From Cesiribacteraceae bacterium YIM B00369 (GTDB lineage: Bacteria > Bacteroidota > Bacteroidia > Cytophagales > Cyclobacteriaceae): DNA of 64,000 nucleotides. The stretch spans positions 1,701 through 65,700 of the forward strand of contig JAFMYY010000027.1 of the NCBI GenBank assembly GCA_017948555.1, given 5' to 3'. Shown piece after piece: positions 61,312-64,000 of the stretch (position 1 is the stretch's first letter; each line of letters opens with the position of its first letter). The notes under the pieces are model-generated. The model had not been told where the DNA came from, did not search any database, and was given only the letters and a program-made list of their open reading frames with translations. A program made the translations under genes and the position numbers.

Positions 61312-63054
61312 ATGGAAAAAGATAAAGTTTTGAACAAGTTAAGCCGCCGGAATTTCCTTCGGAATTCTGTAATTGCGGCTACCGGGGTTAGTTTATTGCC
61401 TTCCTTGCTTAGTAGTTGTAAAGATGATGAGGTTTTAGATTATAAACCTGATGGAGAGTCCGGCTTTTTTGAAGGAGTAGCCAGCTTTGATCCTGCGCAG
61501 GACAGGGTGGTTTTATGGACCCGTTACACTCTTGCTCAAAATGGAAATACAAATCCTGTTATTCTTTTAGATGTAGCCACCGACAAGGATTTTAAAGAAG
61601 TGGTGGCCAGTGAATCTGTTGCGGTGGATGTTAACAGCGACTATACTGTAAATGTGGATGTAAGTAACCTTAAATCCAATACCAAATACTATTACCGTTT
61701 TAGAGATCAACAGACAGGAGCTGCATCTGTAATTGGGGAAACAAAAACCCTTCCTGCGGCCGGAGAAGTGAATGAGGTGAAAATGGCAGTCGTTTCCTGT
61801 GCAAATTTCCAGTCAGGGCTATTTAATGTTTATGGAGCTGTGGCAGAGTCGGAGGCAGATGTAGTGGTTCATTTAGGAGATTATATTTATGAATACGGAA
61901 GAGGAGGATATGGAACAAGTGCGCTGACCACTTCATTGGGAAGAGAGCATGAGCCGGAGGGAGAGATAATAACCATTGAAGATTACCGCGGCAGGTACCG
62001 GCAGTACAGGAGAGATGAGCAGCTGCAAAAAGCTCACCAGCTAAAGCCTTTTATATGTGTATGGGATGATCATGAAATTACCAATGATGCCTACAAGGAT
62101 GGTGCCCAGAACCACCAGCCCGATGAAGGAGATTATAACACAAGAAAACTGAATGCCTTGCAGGTATGGCATGAATACCTGCCTGCCCGCACAGCTGATA
62201 AAACAAAGATTTACAGAAGTTTTAATGTTGCCGGAATTGTTCATTTAATGATGCTGGACACCAGGATCATTGGCCGTGAGAAACAGCTGGAATATACTGA
62301 TTATTTAACGCCATCGGGATTAAACAGTGCTGCTTTTCTGGCGGACTGGCAAAACCCGCAGCGTACTATACTGGGTGAGGAACAGCGCAACTGGCTTCTT
62401 ACAGAAATATCAGGCAGTCAGGCAAAATGGCAGGTATTAGGCAGCCAGGTATTGATGGGTAAAATTTTTATTCCGGCTGAATTATTACTTTTTACGGCGC
62501 AACTTGCAGCAGGAAATGCAAGCCCCGAATTATTGGCCGGGTACAACAGGCTTGTTACTGAGCTGGTAACCATTAAAGCAAGACTTATGCAGGGAGATGC
62601 TTCTGTTAGTGATGCTGAGCGGGCAAGAGTGGAAACAGTGCTTCCTTATAACCTGGATGCATGGGACGGTTACCCTGTGGAAAGGGAAGTTGTTTTTGCG
62701 GCTGCAGCTGCTGCGGGTAAAGATTTAGTTGCACTTGCAGGAGACACCCATAATGCCTGGTCCTCAAAATTATCAACAGCGGGCGGAAACCAGATAGGAA
62801 CAGAGTTTGCCACTGCATCAGTGTCATCTCCCGGGCTGGAAGCTATTTTTGGAAATAAGCCTGAGGTAGTAAAAGGTATTGAGCAGGCTTTCCAGTTACT
62901 GGTCGAAGACCTGAATTACCTGAATGCATCAGAAAGAGGGTATTTATTAACCACCTTCTCCGGAAATGAAGCTAAGGCGGAATGGCGGTTTATACAGACT
63001 CTTGAAGTTAAAAATACCACCACTACTACGGGTAAAACTGTAGTGGAAGCATAA
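61312..63054 (+). CDS. phoD: PhoD-like alkaline phosphatase/phosphodiesterase, Tat lipoprotein
   Basis: 580 residues. The N terminus has a twin-arginine signal (SRRNFLRNS, residues about 11-19) followed by a lipobox-like LLSSC, so it should be a Tat-exported lipoprotein. The N-terminal PhoD beta domain has GFFEGVASFDP and VLWTRYT. The metallophosphatase domain has SCANFQ, HLGDYIYEYG, CVWDDHEITND and AGDTHNAW, the Fe/Ca ligand motifs. It releases phosphate from phosphomonoesters and diesters outside the inner membrane, in phosphate scavenging. A T/A-rich terminator at 63076-63109 follows. Confidence 0.92.
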   Translation: MEKDKVLNKLSRRNFLRNSVIAATGVSLLPSLLSSCKDDEVLDYKPDGESGFFEGVASFDPAQDRVVLWTRYTLAQNGNTNPVILLDVATDKDFKEVVASESVAVDVNSDYTVNVDVSNLKSNTKYYYRFRDQQTGAASVIGETKTLPAAGEVNEVKMAVVSCANFQSGLFNVYGAVAESEADVVVHLGDYIYEYGRGGYGTSALTTSLGREHEPEGEIITIEDYRGRYRQYRRDEQLQKAHQLKPFICVWDDHEITNDAYKDGAQNHQPDEGDYNTRKLNALQVWHEYLPARTADKTKIYRSFNVAGIVHLMMLDTRIIGREKQLEYTDYLTPSGLNSAAFLADWQNPQRTILGEEQRNWLLTEISGSQAKWQVLGSQVLMGKIFIPAELLLFTAQLAAGNASPELLAGYNRLVTELVTIKARLMQGDASVSDAERARVETVLPYNLDAWDGYPVEREVVFAAAAAAGKDLVALAGDTHNAWSSKLSTAGGNQIGTEFATASVSSPGLEAIFGNKPEVVKGIEQAFQLLVEDLNYLNASERGYLLTTFSGNEAKAEWRFIQTLEVKNTTTTTGKTVVEA

Positions 63055-63075
63055 TAGCTTCTGTTGGAAAACATA

Positions 63076-63109
63076 AAAAGAGGCTGCCCTGGAAAAGGCA
63101 GCCTCTTTT
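63076..63109. terminator. Bidirectional terminator between phoD and the isochorismatase-fold gene
   Basis: AAAAGAGGCTGCC (63076-63088) pairs with GGCAGCCTCTTTT (63097-63109); 13 perfect pairs, an 8-base loop and A/T runs on both sides. Confidence 0.93.
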
Positions 63110-63158
63110 ATAATAACAGGATTAGACATCTTATTCCTCTCTGTTACCACAACACTTT

Positions 63159-64000
63159 TTAAGCTTTTACGGCAGGTTCTTCTTTTTCCTGTACTGGTTT
63201 CTCCTGTGCCGGCTTTTCCTGTACCAAAATTTCCTCTGTTGGTTTTTCCTGAACCGGCTTTTCCTGTGCTGGTTTTTCCTGAGTTGTTTTAGCAGCGGCA
63301 GGTTTCTGGGCTGTTTTTGCTCTTGATGGACGTGGTTTCTTTACAGCCTTTGGTTCTTCAGCCTTTTTTTCCTGCTGCCTGTTTTCAGCTTCAGCCTCCT
63401 TAATTTGTTTTTTTGCCTCCTTAGCCTGCTGCTTGTTTTCAGCTTCAACCTCCTTAAGTTGTTTTTTTGCCTCTTTAGCCTGTTTTTTCAGGAATTTTCC
63501 GCTGCTTATTACCTGCGCATAGGTGGTCTGTAAGGCTGCAAGGTATGCAAGTTGTACATCATCGGCCTTTACTTTCTTTCCTTCCAGAGTAAGCTTTTTT
63601 GTTACACATGCATCGCTGATAAGGGTGCAGTCATAACCAAGTTCCTTTGCAGCTTTAACAGTAACATCAATGTCGAGGTGAGTCATTGTACCGGCAACAA
63701 CCAGGGAAGATGTTTTTTTGCTTTTCAGGTATGCCGCAAGGTCGGTTTCCTGAAAACTGTTCGGGTAGTGCTTTTGAACCACTTTCTCTCCCTCAGCAGG
63801 GGCTAAAGCTTTATGAAAAGCAGCTCCTTTGCTGTCGGCCTGTAAAGCGGAGGCTTTTTCCTCCTGGTTTATCTGTTGCACATGCACCACAGGAAGGTTT
63901 TGTTCCCTGAACCAGGCCAGAAGTTCTTCTGCTTTTTTTGCTGCTCTTTTTGTGCCTTTGAGCGGCATTTTGCCACTTTTAAAGTAGTCAGTCTGGAAGC
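63159..64000 (-). CDS. Isochorismatase-fold protein lacking the catalytic cysteine, with a repetitive tail (partial)
   Basis: The minus-strand frame runs through the right edge: TDYFKSGKMPLKGT reads on past the first in-window ATG (63968), so the true start is outside. The fold is isochorismatase/nicotinamidase-like, about 155 visible residues, with TMTHLDIDVTVKAA where family members usually read TH-M-C-x-D: the nucleophilic cysteine is replaced by aspartate. LISDACVTKK follows. After the domain comes a charged tail of about 110 residues: an 18-residue unit (QAKEAKKQLKEVEAEN) twice, then proline-rich QEKPA/QEKPV repeats to the stop. Activity is doubtful; a binding or scaffold role is possible. 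Confidence 0.82.
   Translation of the reverse strand, partial: FQTDYFKSGKMPLKGTKRAAKKAEELLAWFREQNLPVVHVQQINQEEKASALQADSKGAAFHKALAPAEGEKVVQKHYPNSFQETDLAAYLKSKKTSSLVVAGTMTHLDIDVTVKAAKELGYDCTLISDACVTKKLTLEGKKVKADDVQLAYLAALQTTYAQVISSGKFLKKQAKEAKKQLKEVEAENKQQAKEAKKQIKEAEAENRQQEKKAEEPKAVKKPRPSRAKTAQKPAAAKTTQEKPAQEKPVQEKPTEEILVQEKPAQEKPVQEKEEPAVKA

Noticed and set aside
63180-63290. Possible CRISPR array from regular TTTTCCTG repeats
   Set aside because: The repeats are in frame and code for QEKP units; spacing is short and there are no cas genes.

Overview
The window looks like chromosomal DNA of a member of the Bacteroidota, most likely a Cytophagales-type marine or soil bacterium. The evidence is type IX secretion (T9SS) parts (a PorP/SprF protein, a PorE-like OmpA protein and a PorG-like barrel), two exported proteins with T9SS C-terminal sorting domains, an Oar-like TonB receptor, a Bacteroidota-type tryptophan dioxygenase, few Shine-Dalgarno sequences, and some TAnnTTTG promoter boxes. 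Base composition looks even throughout. I see no phage, transposon, CRISPR array, tRNA or rRNA, so this reads as ordinary core and semi-accessory chromosome.

Layout. 1-4.7 kb: end of a giant T9SS-exported adhesin, then PorP/SprF and PorE-like proteins. 4.8-9.1 kb: AraC-type regulator divergent from xylulokinase and xylose isomerase, a D-xylose catabolic unit. 9.6-14.4 kb: GAF hybrid histidine kinase, then (minus strand) a penicillin-acylase-family hydrolase overlapping a small membrane protein gene. 14.9-22.6 kb: GNAT-nitrilase fusion, KdsC and KdsA for Kdo synthesis, a nucleotide-sugar dehydrogenase, a Pgl-like trio (sugar-phosphate transferase, acetyltransferase, aminotransferase), and a PorG-like barrel. 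22.7-31.7 kb: TamB divergent from TsaD, a FlK-like thioesterase, SmpB, an NlpC/P60 peptidase, an HNH protein and TrpS. 32.1-37.4 kb: DUF1573 protein, GAF-SpoIIE phosphatase, and glutaryl-CoA dehydrogenase divergent from tryptophan 2,3-dioxygenase.

37.5-41.5 kb: a YwqK/MORN-repeat protein ending in a predicted beta-barrel, an FAD-dependent dehydrogenase and a CoA-binding protein. 42.0-43.5 kb: a low-molecular-weight phosphatase two bases from a fructosamine-kinase-family gene, a probable protein-deglycation pair. 43.6-51.0 kb: three diverse glycosyltransferases, a glycogen-debranching-type glucosidase and a fourth glycosyltransferase, all on one strand, probably one polysaccharide locus. 51.1-63.1 kb: secreted S1/P1 nuclease, TonB receptor, a small acidic protein, a large T9SS-exported endonuclease/phosphatase-fold protein and a Tat-exported PhoD phosphatase. 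63.2-64 kb: an isochorismatase-fold protein lacking the usual catalytic cysteine and carrying a long repetitive tail, cut by the window edge.

The main themes are envelope and surface biology (T9SS, TamB, Kdo, glycan synthesis), sugar and amino-acid catabolism, and scavenging of nucleic acid and phosphate. I found no clearly new multi-gene system. The points most worth a second look are the deglycation pair with the adjoining glycan locus, the repeat-plus-barrel protein at 37.5 kb, the cysteine-less isochorismatase-fold protein, the ATTC tetranucleotide tract before a glycosyltransferase, and the gene-poor 55.8-57.6 kb stretch with two strong perfect hairpins.
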